Positions 1-10,184 of a stretch of 64,000 nucleotides of DNA are shown in pieces (position 1 is the stretch's first letter; each line of letters starts with the position of its first letter). The position numbers were made by a program, and so were the translations under genes. The stretch is from contig CM055113.1 of the NCBI GenBank assembly GCA_029204225.1, positions 27,598,592 to 27,662,591 of the forward strand, given 5' to 3'. Below the pieces are notes generated by a model that had not been told where the DNA came from, did no database searches, and saw nothing but the letters and a program-made list of their open reading frames with translations. Source of the stretch: Diphasiastrum complanatum. Its lineage: Eukaryota; Streptophyta; Lycopodiopsida; Lycopodiales; Lycopodiaceae.

Positions 1-282
1 GTGGAAACATAATAATTTTTAGGAATAATGAGGGATTTTGATTTCTGGTGACTTTTCTTTTGTTCTTGTTTTGGGGACAAAACTTGATTAAACGGAAAAG
101 CCAGGTTCGAATCGGAGAAAGGTTCGAACCTGTTTTTTTCATTCTTAAAAAAAAAAAAGTCAAATATTCACTGATACTACAGATACTTAAATTTTAATAG
201 CTAAACAATTTCAATTTTCCTCTAAATTTACAGATATCAGGATTCAGGATAATCAGATCTCTTGTGACCTGTCGTATCAAAA
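1..282. other. Gene-free left edge with a short perfect inverted repeat
   Basis: AT-rich sequence with no coding signal I can support. CAGGTTCGAA (102-111) is repeated inverted as TTCGAACCTG (123-132). GGTTCGAATC resembles a tRNA/SINE B box, but no tRNA fold or A box is visible around it. Confidence 0.5.
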
Positions 283-345
283 CCAAGGTTGCAGTCCGCG
301 TTCTGGAACGCGATCCGGGATTTCCCATTAGGGTTTCCCGGAACG
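283..345. repeat. hAT-like terminus with GC-rich palindromic subterminal block
   Basis: The block opens with CCAAGGTTGCAGTCCGCG and continues with imperfect palindromes of the TTCTGGAACGCG / TTTCCCGGAACGC type, ending in a poly-A run at about 348-361. It has the layout of the element ends at 553, 9501 and 18114: a short CA..G.TGC start followed by GC-rich inverted motifs. I could not find its partner end, so it is either a truncated copy or one end of a larger insertion. The grouping rests on pattern similarity only. Confidence 0.4.
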
Positions 346-552
346 CAAAAAAAAAAAAAAATTGTATAGTTGCGAATATGGGTATCATGTGAAAGGATAT
401 CAAAAAAGCAATTGTTATGCAGATCTGTTGCTTGGTTTCAGATGGCTGCAGGCTACATTGATTAGAAATTTGGACATCAATAGATGGTTTAAAAAAACTG
501 GTTGCATTTTCATATGGTTTCAAAAATTTGGACATCAGTAGATGGTTTTAGC

Positions 553-612
553 CATAGATGCACCGCGATTCTGAATCGCGATTCAGAATTCTGATCAGAA
601 TCGCGGTTCAGA
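553..612 (-). repeat. hAT-like terminal inverted repeat and palindromic array
   Basis: CATAGATGCACCGCG at 553 shares its first 11 bases, CATAGATGCAC, with the left end of the intact element at 9501. Alternating GAATCGCGATTCAGAATTC palindromes follow. The putative transposase tail exon (595-740, minus) ends inside this array, as expected if the terminus closes an element whose gene runs leftward. The partner end was not found, so the element is undelimited. The preceding 8 bases (545-552) would be its target duplication. Confidence 0.5.
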
Positions 613-740
613 ATCCCCCTCATCCTCATCCTCATACTCCTCCTCTGAGGACTCTGACCCTGACGATGCCTCAGACTCGTCCTCGTCGTCAGGGTTGTGA
701 GCACGGGAGCTGCTACCCTCTCCTGCCCTCCTCCTACGCT
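595..740 (-). pseudogene. Putative last exon of a hAT-like transposase (acidic tail)
   Basis: The minus strand reads an open frame from a possible acceptor (CTTGAGCAG, exon edge 740): a basic start RRRAGEG, then an acidic, Ser-rich tail (DDEDESEASSGSESSEEEYE), ending in TGA at 595-597 within the subterminal repeats of the TIR at 553. Plant hAT transposases often have such an acidic C-terminal extension after the dimerisation domain. The assignment is inferred from position beside the TIR and composition, since no catalytic or dimerisation motif is visible. The upstream segment 854-991 may be the previous exon, but the phases do not join cleanly with the splice sites I chose. Confidence 0.35.
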
Positions 741-853
741 CTGCTCAAGTCACAAGTCCTGCACAGTGCACACAAAGAGGGACAAACGTGTTATTGCCTG
801 CAAATTAGTAAATTACGATAATTAGTTTGAACTTCGAAAATTTAATTCAAGAC

Positions 854-991
854 CTTAGACAATCCTAATTTCTCAGCTGCACTCTGCATGGCCTCCTCAT
901 GGAGGAATGCGTACACGTCCTCCTCTGACTGGTCTCTCGGTGGCGATGGCAACTCTAGAACCTTTGCCACATCGATCAAATCGGGATTAAC
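854..991 (-). pseudogene. Putative internal exon upstream of the acidic tail
   Basis: The minus strand has a 46-codon open stretch between a good acceptor (ATCGTAG, exon edge 991) and a weak donor (AAG/GTCTTG at 854). It reads VNPDLIDVAKVLELP, then SEEDVYAFLHEEAMQ. Amphipathic, acidic composition in this A/T-rich setting argues for real coding ancestry. I infer it belongs to the same transposon gene as 595-740. Nothing further upstream (1.0-2.4 kb, minus) gave recognisable transposase blocks, so the gene is degenerate, spliced in a way I cannot see, or a different family. Confidence 0.3.
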
Positions 992-3296
992 CTACGATTA
1001 GATATATATTAAACTGGAAAATGTCCAAAGGACTAGATCACAGTATCTTGTAAATTGGCCATAAACAGGCCTGAGGAGGCTGGTGCTTAGTACCCTCCGA
1101 CGTTGGCTCCATAATTATAGTGGTAAGGTAATGTAAAAAATTGGAGAAAAATGGATAGATTTTGGAGCAAAAAACGAGCAAAAATCCACTTCCAAGCTCA
1201 AAAGCTTTGAAAAGGACTACTTGAAAAAACAAGAACAGGAACTTAGAAGTGAAAAGTGAGGGAGGCCCAAGGTCCTTACCCCACCTTCAACGTACCAAGC
1301 TTGGAATATTCCAAGTTCTTGCAAGGAATCAATGTGAATGTCATGATGGCACTCAGCCAGTTGGAGTACATCGACAGATGGCAGGCTAGGCAATCGCCAT
1401 GTAGCGTACCCGTGCAAAAGGTGGGGTACCACTCACATCTTGCATGTGGCTAAAACCAATTTGATACTTTTTCACCACCAAGTTATGCCTCTTGCTCTCT
1501 CGTCCCAAAAAGAAGAGAGGGAATCTAAAAAATTTCAAATACAAGTACTACTACATTGAGATGTTGCAATAAGTTTAGCAAGAAGTCAAAAAGGTAAAGG
1601 CAAAACCCTTGTGGACGCAGCCACCCAGCTTTATACACCAAAGGATTTGAGGGCGTGGACAAGGAGCAGTCTGGACGCCATGGTGTAGGTGAGTGGGAGG
1701 CCCGAAAATCATTTTGCAAGGCATTTATGCTTGGTTGCTCTTTTGTACAATGTACAATACAAGATTTAATAATAATACCTGTTGAACATGCCCCCCGGCC
1801 CCTGTCACGGCCTCCTCTATTGTCACCTCCAACATGCGAACAAACCCATCATGAAGACGATTAAGCCCTTAAAACAAAATTCACGAAAATCATGGATCTT
1901 TAAAGTCAAAGGTTGTAACCAGCATCATTTGTACACTAATTTTTATTTGATCGTAGCATAAAGTACGAGGGTGCATTTGCTATGTATAGTATGTATAGAA
2001 AATAATTTTGGCAGGGTTTCCTTACTTGCAAGCATTGAAGAGCATCTGGATTTACCCAAGTACCTACTTGGTGTCAAATATGGGGAGGAACCTTGCCCAA
2101 GTTCCTTCACCTAGTGGACAGGCCTAGTGCATGGGGTGGACCCCTCTGCGTGCCATGGGTCAGAAGGGAAGGACGCTTCCACAAGATGCAAAATCGCACA
2201 CCACCAACAGCTTCGGCGTACCATGCACAACCGACTAGGCAGTGTGAGGCTAGTGTGCGACCCAAAAGCCACAAAGAAGGTTTCAAGAGGTCAACAACAG
2301 TACAAGGACAAATGGGCAATCCAAGGATACATAATACCATGCAACAATGACTAAGTTCAACCAATAATTAAGGCATACAAAGAATCAGATTATGAATGAT
2401 CGTTACATTAAATGGCCTAGTAAAATTAAGCCTAAATGAACAACATTAACAACGTACGTACAAGACCATGAGACGTAATGATAAGTACAAGAGAAGGTAT
2501 AAGTTATGAGCTAAGTCATAGTTTAAAATATTAATACAAGGACCATGTGAAGTTAAACAACATTATTCATATGAATTTAATAAGGACCCAAGGGCCCCAA
2601 ACTTGCTGGGATGAGAACTTGACAAGTGGCAAATACCATGCAACCCACTAAATGACTCACTATCACTCATACATGGCCTCTCTCTCTCTCTCTTTCTACA
2701 AGCAAGGAGAAGGGAGGTGGGGCGCCCAAATTGGAAGAGGATTTTGGGAGAGAAATGAGAGTATGCTGCCAAGGGAGGAAAAATCAGAATCAAGCTACCA
2801 GGAAGGAGTTGTTTTGCCATAATAGGTTGGAGAGATTCCCTGCTAGAGAATCTATGCTAGGAAATTTGTTCTGAGGAACTAAGGATGAAAGCTTGATAGC
2901 TCTTAATAAGATCTCCCAAATGTCTATGTGACTAAGGATTGGACAGCTTCTGTTGTCAATTACTTACTATTGTCTCTTGAATAAGATCCCAGAACTGGGG
3001 TGAGGCACCCATTTCGCCGCTCTATGATGTGTCCTTTTCATTTTCAATGCTAATTTTCAATTGCATGTCTTTGTAAGAACTTTGCATGTTGTTGTAGGAT
3101 CTCATGTCTTTCTTACTCATGTTCAAGAAGATAAGTGTCTCGCTAGTTTTGGCAAATTTCCTTCTCTCTCTAGGAGCTGTTGGCAGACTTTCCTAGCAAC
3201 TTTACTAGTGGAAGTAGGATCCGTTACCCTCTGCTAAGTGCTAGTACTCTATTTGCAACTATATATGAAAGTTATTCAAAAGACCAAATAAAAAAA
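992..3296. other. Unassigned sequence, no gene recognised
   Basis: Short open frames occur on both strands at 1.2-1.45, 1.5-1.7 and 2.1-2.36 kb, but none shows a motif I recognise. The segment to about 2.36 kb is richer in GC and may be the interior of the hAT-like element whose end is at 553. A short CT run lies near 2675-2693. From 2.4 kb onward the sequence is AT-rich and featureless. Confidence 0.4.
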
Positions 3297-3542
3297 TGGA
3301 AGCAGCTATGGAAATACCAAAGACTCCAAAGGTTACCAAATCGTCTATTTCAAAATTCAACAACTTATAGCAACAATTTGCAACATCGGTGGACAAAATG
3401 CACATGTTTGACAGAGAATTCGGATATCTGTTTCCTGAAAAAGAGTCATCTTGATCAACAGTTGGTGCACTTTTGAAGGACAATAAGGATCTCAAAGCTG
3501 AAAATTATCTCTTGACAGGGTTTCTCAAGGCATTTAGTTTCT
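3297..3542 (+). pseudogene. Degenerate coding-like segment of unknown family
   Basis: One frame from ATG 3297 to TGA 3540-3542 stays coding-like for 82 codons apart from one TAG (about codon 25) and one TGA (about codon 55). It begins MEAAMEIPKTPKVTK, then SVDKMHMFDREFGYLFPEK and, after the second stop, LLKDNKDLKAENYLLTGFLK. The leucine/lysine-rich end looks like a short helical or coiled-coil stretch. Two stops with an otherwise sensible protein suggest a pseudogene or a decayed exon. I do not recognise the family, and the neighbouring frames fit less well. Confidence 0.35.
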
Positions 3543-3920
3543 GACTAGATGTCATTGAAGGTACCTGTAAGGCTGGGAAAATTTCACTTTTTTTTTAGAT
3601 AGAACTTGTTTATTGGAGAGCCTCAATGTTAAATATATCTGCTATGCTATGCTCCCTAGAAGGAATTAACACATAATTGCTACTACTTTCATGTGTTCAG
3701 GACGGCATGATGTAAATGGTGCTCCTGTCTTCACGATATACAAGCAAATGCATTGGCCAAATTCTGCTTAAAACAACGCAAAGACAACATGCCTAAAAAA
3801 CAACAGCTCGTGGTGACTTGAGTTCTTGAAAACGATGGAAGTTGAAGCTGCAACAAAAACCTTGACCAAATCACCCTTGTTACAGAACACACCGATAATG
3901 CCTGGAGTTTGGCTTGCCCG
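3543..3920. other. Unassigned spacer
   Basis: No coding or repeat structure that I can support lies between the degenerate segment and the TATA-like motif at 3925. Confidence 0.4.
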
Positions 3921-3924
3921 ATGA

Positions 3925-3930
3925 TATAAA
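3925..3930 (+). promoter_or_regulatory. TATA-box-like motif before a short ORF
   Basis: TATAAA in the context GATGATATAAATTCCCC lies about 76-81 bases before the ATG at 4006. A telo-box-like AAACCCTAAG follows in the presumed leader. The spacing suits a plant core promoter, but AT-rich DNA yields such matches by chance. Confidence 0.3.
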
Positions 3931-4005
3931 TTCCCCGTGTTTGAATTTAAATATCCTAAATTCTGTTCTAAACCCTAAGAAACACTTCCATTTTCTAGAT
4001 ACACA

Positions 4006-4230
4006 ATGTTAGACCTCCTGGCAAAAGCACCAACGCAAATGAAGCAGCGTGTGAGATTGATTGCAGCAAGACAAGAACAGAAAAACGGACCAATTGAGAG
4101 GCGAAGCGTTGGGAGGGTGCTGATAGATGGCGAGAGATCGTGGATAGACGCAATCGCGAAGAAGCCCTCTCCATCATACAAGCATACTACTGTCAAATAC
4201 GACGAAATGATGAGAAAAAGAGGCAAATAA
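4006..4230 (+). CDS. Small basic ORF, 74 codons, unknown
   Basis: ATG 4006 to TAA 4228-4230 encodes a basic, soluble-looking 74-residue peptide: MLDLLAKAPTQMKQRVRLIA at the start, KYDEMMRKRGK at the end. It has no signal peptide, membrane segment or cysteine motif. It is preceded by a TATA-like box and followed by telomere-like CCCTAAA repeats. The base composition is less AT-rich than the flanks. I do not recognise the family. It could be a small host gene, an exon of a larger one, or chance; the antisense frame of similar length is weaker because its composition is not protein-like. Confidence 0.3.
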   Translation: MLDLLAKAPTQMKQRVRLIAARQEQKNGPIERRSVGRVLIDGERSWIDAIAKKPSPSYKHTTVKYDEMMRKRGK

Positions 4231-4245
4231 AAAACAAGGCACAGG

Positions 4246-4290
4246 AGCCCTAAGCCATAACCCTAAAACCCTAAACCCTAGAACCCTAAA
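4246..4290. repeat. Interstitial telomere-like CCCTAAA motifs
   Basis: Five degenerate copies of the plant telomere unit (CCCTAAGCC, ACCCTAAA, ACCCTAAA, CCCTAGA, ACCCTAAA) lie together just after the short ORF. They may be an interstitial telomeric relic or telo-box promoter elements, too few to choose. Confidence 0.55.
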
Positions 4291-4338
4291 GGCAGGGGCT
4301 TCCGCCTTTTGAGCGCCCGGGGCTTCCTCCTTTTTTTT

Positions 4339-4480
4339 CTATTTTTAAAAAGTCAACTCTCAAAAAAAAATTTGGATTTGTTTGACTTTTTAAAAATAGA
4401 AATCACACCTTACAAAAATGTAAGGTGATTTTTAAATTTTTTTTTAAATAGTAAAGGTACCTTACAAATGTGTAAGGTAC
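4339..4480. repeat. Run of three perfect hairpins
   Basis: Three inverted repeats follow one another: an 18-bp arm at 4339-4356 with its complement at 4382-4399; CACCTTACA with TGTAAGGTG around a 4-base loop at about 4406-4427; and GTACCTTACA (4457-4466) with TGTAAGGTAC (4471-4480). The last two share the core CCTTACA...TGTAAGG. The structure suggests a small foldback element or a nested MITE remnant. Confidence 0.65.
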
Positions 4481-4719
4481 TTATTGCCAAAATACAAAAT
4501 TATGTTATTTAAGGTAACTTTTAAATGAACTCCAAAAAAAACTGCAGGTATTTATGACAACATAGAGTCCAATGTCCATCATCATCTTCACTCAAGGACC
4601 AAGATTTCTCCCTTGTAGCTATTGTAATGAACACTCTCATCCAACTCAACTAACGTCAGAGAGCCCAACATCTTTTTCGCCACCTGAAAGACTTCATGTT
4701 CAATTTTTGGTAAACACAA

Positions 4720-4722
<3 letters not shown>

Positions 4723-4759
<37 letters not shown>
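4723..4759. repeat. (TG)n microsatellite
   Basis: An uninterrupted TG dinucleotide run of 37 bases. Confidence 0.9.
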
Positions 4760-4762
<3 letters not shown>

Positions 4763-7700
4763 GGTGTTGTTCGTCAAAGGGCTCTAACAAAAATCTTGTA
4801 GCTATCCAACTTGTCTATGGCGACGAAGCCCCATAGCCATCTCAAAGCCTATGTGATCAATTTTTTGGCAAAGGCAAAACCATGTGTGCAAGTGATGAGA
4901 GTGAGATTTGTATTCTTTGTCAAAGGACTCTTAACAAAAAATCTTCTAGTTAATTTGATATCTTTGAGCTTCATTTATGAAAGCGGGAGTTTTCTTCTTT
5001 ATTCTTGTTCTCGTTTCCTATTTTATTGCTAAGGCCATTACTATGATATAAAAAATGTACTATATGATGTAAAGACATTGAAAGGGTATAGAACAGTGAC
5101 TCTGTATTATGATTTTAGATTTCAAATGCCATGTAAGATTGTGGTTTCGCATGTGAGTAGTTTGCTAGGTCATCTATTGGGTGTATGTAAGTGATTGACT
5201 GGACTGTATCTATGTCTCTTGACCTAGGATTCATTTTGATTGGTGGAGAAACCCCCTAAAAAGCAATTAGGTATCATATATTAAGCCCAATTTTTGGTGT
5301 TGAATATTTGGTTATTATGCACATTACAAGTGAGCAAGTGAGCAATTAGGTGACTAATGCAAGATTTTGTAAACGATTCTTAGTGTAACTATGACAAAAT
5401 GATACTATGTTCAAAATCTCACAATTTCATATTGGTGCCAAGATTTTCCAATACCTGGATTGTAGTATAGGCAAGTGCTAGTACCAATGGTGAGATTTGA
5501 AGATGCTACTTGAGCATGAGTGTAAAGCACAAGTAGTTAGTTGTCGGTGTGAGATTGTTGTTAAATTGTTTAGTTTTTAGAATTATTATGAAAAAGCATA
5601 ATTCATCTCTTTCTTGATAATTGAAAGCCTCTCGACCAATCTCTTGAAGAAGTACCTTTTTGTGAGATGCTACCTTGTTTGTCTTATCATGATCTTGTTT
5701 GGAAAGTTTTCAAGTTCTCAAGACTATGGCTTATCATGATTTACAAGAAACTTAAGGTATATTCTTATGAGAGCAATCATGAGTAGCTATGATAGAATGT
5801 GTCTCTTAGACTTAAAACATATAAACACCTTTTTGGACAATCATATAGAATTAGCCACATTGTGCAGTGATCCCCTTTGAAATCACATTCTTACTTTGTT
5901 TTCTACAGATGTCTGACTAATTGCCTAAAATTCTGCCAAAAGACATGCATACGTCAAACCTCTCCACTTAAGAGCCAACCTCACTCAAGGCCCTCGGACT
6001 AAATGAATCAAAAAGACCCATTCTATTGCTTAACATGGGTCTTTTCAATTGTTCGATTTTATATTTAAGGTTCTTTTATTAGTTTTATAACTATACATTA
6101 TATCATATTTTTAATAGTGCAAAGGTTGTGGTTACAAACAAGTAATAAAATGTTTTGTATTTATGTTAATTTATCATTGCATGTCATATGATATTGTTGA
6201 TGGATGATACCATATATGTCAATGTTTTGTGCAAACACTACCTATCTTAGATCCTATCTCCCATCCAACTCTCAATATAGAATAGTTCATTGGTGTCATG
6301 TACCATGTTCCACAAGGGAGAGAAGGTGCTACAGAGGAAAATCACGAGATGATCATTTCTAATTATAAGAATGTCAATATTAAAAGCTAATATTTTACTT
6401 AAAAGAGGCAATGGAGCTAATGTAGAGGGAAAACATCATTAATTTCAAAGGTCTCGTTTAGAAGAGCTTTGAGAAAGCACATGACACACAGTGATATGTT
6501 ATAAAATATATTTTGTTGGTAATTTATCTATTTTTTTGTTTCTTATTAGCTTTTAGCAAATGATGGTAAATCAAAACCTTACTAATTTAAAATAAAATGC
6601 ACATGTGCATCATAGAGCCCACTTTAATGATTATAAGCCATAGAAGAAGCCTAATATGTGTCACTCCCACATGTTTGACACATCATATCTTACATATAAG
6701 TTGCTCAAAATGAAGATCTCAAAATTTTTAATTAGTAAATGTATAGATGAGAAACACGTGTGTGAAACGATTTGATGTGATTCATCATAGTTTATGAGAT
6801 ATGAGTTTTGTAATAAGTGCTTGAAATGCACACTTTTGTGCGCATTTTGTGACGACTCTAGTGTTAACAAATTATGAATGCTTTAATGCAAAAGAAGACA
6901 TGTTTTTTTCTTTTTATAAATGCAAATGGAGCACATATAATGTTGTGCTTGTCTTTTTTGAGACTACTAACATCTACAATCTATATTTTGTTGCTTCTTT
7001 TGAATTTCCAACTCGCATACAAGTGGAGTTACTAAAATGCTAGCCTCTTCTTTAGTTGGTTTTATTTTTTTTCATGGGTTCATTTATTTAGTCATCTTGG
7101 CTTATCTAGATGGAAACAAGTTTTATATGTTTATGAGTATTACTTATAGAACTTCTATTAATTATGTACAGATTCATTCATAAGCTACTCCCAAAGAGGA
7201 ATGCCCTATCAAAAACAAAAAATGTGGAATGCAAGATGTTATAAAGTGCCATCAAAATAGGCTATTAGTCGTAATATACTTGCCTACATAATTTCATTGC
7301 CTAAAAAAGTAGTATGAAGGATAAACAAAATTTCACATGTGTGACACTCATTATAGAGTTGGCACACAACCAAAATCAAATGTTTTTAAACCTTCCATTG
7401 AATCCAGGATTGTAGTTATGGTTTTATTGCAAACTAGCTGAACAACTTCTAGTCAATGCTCTTCATATGGGACTGTGACATTTTTTTCCAAATTCACCTA
7501 CATGGAAAAACATTCATTACAAAAATAAAAAGAGGTTTTGATTGGCCGCAAATGACTTGAGCAATTTAGTGCACAAGGAAGTATATGGTCTACTTGGTCA
7601 ATGATAATATTCACTATAATATCATGTCTTCAAGTAAACTAAGAGAGGTACATGAAGGTGTCTAGGCCTATGACAGCTTGTCATTTGAATAGTAAAAATT

Positions 7701-9492
7701 TTATGTTGCATGTAATTCTTAAGATGGAAAATGGATGATTATCTTGTACTAGGCAAAATTTCAAGTGACTCTATATATATATAAGAGATCATAAGATGTG
7801 CCTTTTTTCAAATATGTACATGTTTGCAATAAACAATGTCAATGCAAAGTAATTCTAATCACGTTAAATCTCTTGTTGAGAATGTAAAATACAGTAGATG
7901 TGGGTAGGCTGCATTGCTTTTGGATACCATGCATGCTCTCATATGCAAATGAGGCTACTCACATAATCTTAACAAACTTGTGTAAAAGGTTATGTTGGGA
8001 AACTTGGGAGTGTTTATAAGTTACCAAGATCATAGTAGAGCTTATAACTCAAATATCAAAGTAGAAATTCGATATTAGCATAAGTAATGAAATGACAAAT
8101 TACAAATGCTTTAATGCATACAGTAGACAATGGAAATGTCATTGAGAATTCATACAAATGACAGATGCATCAATATAATCTGCACAGAACATCTGTAGAA
8201 AGATTTTGATGTATTCAAATACAAAAATGACCTGAGCGAGATCAATACATCAAATGAATCTTGCAAAATGTGATACTCAACCGTGCCTCAACCGTGCTAC
8301 TTAGAGTGCGCACACATCGATCACATTCCCTTCGTGCACTAGCTGAAAATATAAATACAGTTCTAATTGAAGATTAAAGTTTAAATCACTCAACATTAAG
8401 CCATCCTAATATAACTGACTATCGTTATCAGTATGATCAAATTTAGTTGTGAAAATCATCATGAAAGTGATCCTTCATTTCAACCTAGGTTGGGATTAGT
8501 AGAATTACAATGCTATTTTTTATTCGATTAGAGTTTCTAGGTCGAATCAATATTCTTTTCGACCTCGAGTATTATTTTGATCATGAGTATAATTTCGACC
8601 TTAAGTGATATTCAACCATGTAGTTTAAAAAACAACTAAGTATTGTAAGAAACACATTAATATTGAATTTTGAGCTATTATAGAAATCCAACAAAATTGT
8701 CATCACCAAGTCTTCCCAAAGATCATCCAGTCAAGCATACAAATAGAAAAGACTTTGACTATATTAGCGAATGAGTTAAATCCATAGATATTATCTTTAT
8801 AAAAACAACATAATGTACATAATGAACTTCCTTTGCAAAAATCAAAGTGCTATTGGAATGCAAGTTTGATCGCCATGTTGGAGATTAAGTCCATTACAAC
8901 ATATATGCATACATAGTTGTAAGTATTGTGGTTGCAACTTACATACATACATTTCATTTAGGTAAATATTGTGAACTAGGCCTTGATGGAAAGTCATGGC
9001 CACAATACATCACTATATTGTAGCCACAACAAGTAGACAAGCTACTATAAGGCAAAGTAGTCCAAGTAGAGACAGCGTGGATCCATACAACAATTTTTTG
9101 TGGCTAGGTCATCATAACAAAAGGCAACAAGAACTTATATGAAGTTTTTTTTTCTCAAGGAAACAAAACCAATTGTTGGTTTGTGTCAAATATGGAGCAC
9201 ATCATAGTACCTAATAGAAGCCATGAAGATTGTCTCTCCCATCATAATCTAAATTTAATGATCATAATTTATTATTATTTTGAGTTCTAATTACATAAAA
9301 CACCAACATTTGAGTTTTGGTGGTGGTCTTGATGTGGACCTAGTGATAAAGAAAAATTTGAGAACAAAAGAAAAGAAATGAAAAAACCAGAAGCAACATC
9401 AAAAACTTTAACAAGAGCTGACAAGAAAGGCAAAATACCAAATACTAGGGGGGTGCCTTACCTACCACTCTTTTGGATTCTATAATTAAATA
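4760..9492. other. Long AT-rich gene-free region
   Basis: I found no coding frame with a recognisable motif, no LTR pair and no strong tandem repeat. The short ORFs present are chance frames in AT-rich sequence. Old unrecognisable repeats are likely but cannot be shown by reading. Confidence 0.5.
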
Positions 9493-9500
9493 TCTTGAAC

Positions 9501-10176
9501 CATAGATGCACTGCATTTCTGAAACACGTTTCTGAATCGCGTTCAGAAACGCATTTCTGAAATTTTAAAAAAATTTCCAGAAACGTTTTTTTTATATAAA
9601 TATTTTTTTTTTGGTTTTTTTATGGGCAATATGGTTAACAGATGAAAGCTCTATTTAAGAGCATAATTACTATGTAGTTTGTCGACTGTTTCGGGTGCAA
9701 GATGGTCCAGTTCAAGTGCATTAATCCATGTTGGGTTCTGTCAAGGATAGAAATTCAAAGCTAACCTCTAGCCTGTCTGTTACGATCACAGATGGTCCCA
9801 GTAAGTGTGTTTTCGCTCAGGGAGTTGGAAGGCCAAGTCATGAAGAGGCCTTACCGTCGGGGCCGGGGTCTAACGGCAGCCCCTGGACCCTGCAGTTGGG
9901 GGCTGTTGCCCCCCAAACCCCCACCGGGGGGCTACCGCCCCCCGAACCCCCTGAGCATTTATTGAAAACCAGAGCAAATAACAACCAAATAGCTATTGAA
10001 AACAAGATCTGTTTGTGCCCCATCTACTGCACTTCTGAGAGGCAAAACGCTGGTTTGACCATTGATCCCCTCTTCTTCTTCTTTATTTTTTTGCGATTCT
10101 GGGAGGAGAAACGCGTTTCTCATAAACGCGGTTCCCGAAACGTCTCCTCCTAAAAACGCGATTCTGTGCAACTATG
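9501..10176. mobile_element. Non-autonomous hAT-like DNA transposon, 676 bp, with 8-bp TSD
   Basis: The left end CATAGATGCACTG and the right end CAGAATCGCG...GTGCAACTATG form imperfect terminal inverted repeats (CATAG-A/T-TGCAC). TCTTGAAC directly precedes (9493-9500) and directly follows (10177-10184), an exact 8-bp target-site duplication, which is the hAT superfamily signature. Both subterminal regions hold arrays of GC-rich palindromes: TTTCTGAAACACG/TTCAGAAACGC at 9510-9560, and AAACGCGTTTCTC/GGTTCCCGAAACG at 10095-10160. The interior includes a GC-rich block at 9850-9950 with gggggc/gccccc inverted runs. The interior ORFs (61-141 codons) show no transposase motif, so mobility would depend on an enzyme supplied elsewhere. 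Confidence 0.85.
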
Positions 10177-10184
10177 TCTTGAAC

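Noticed and set aside
102-132. tRNA-like GGTTCGAATC box
   Set aside because: No A box, acceptor stem or cloverleaf can be drawn; it is part of a short inverted repeat.
3975-4226. Minus-strand 83-codon ORF overlapping 4006-4230
   Set aside because: Antisense shadow of the basic plus-strand ORF, without a motif or promoter.
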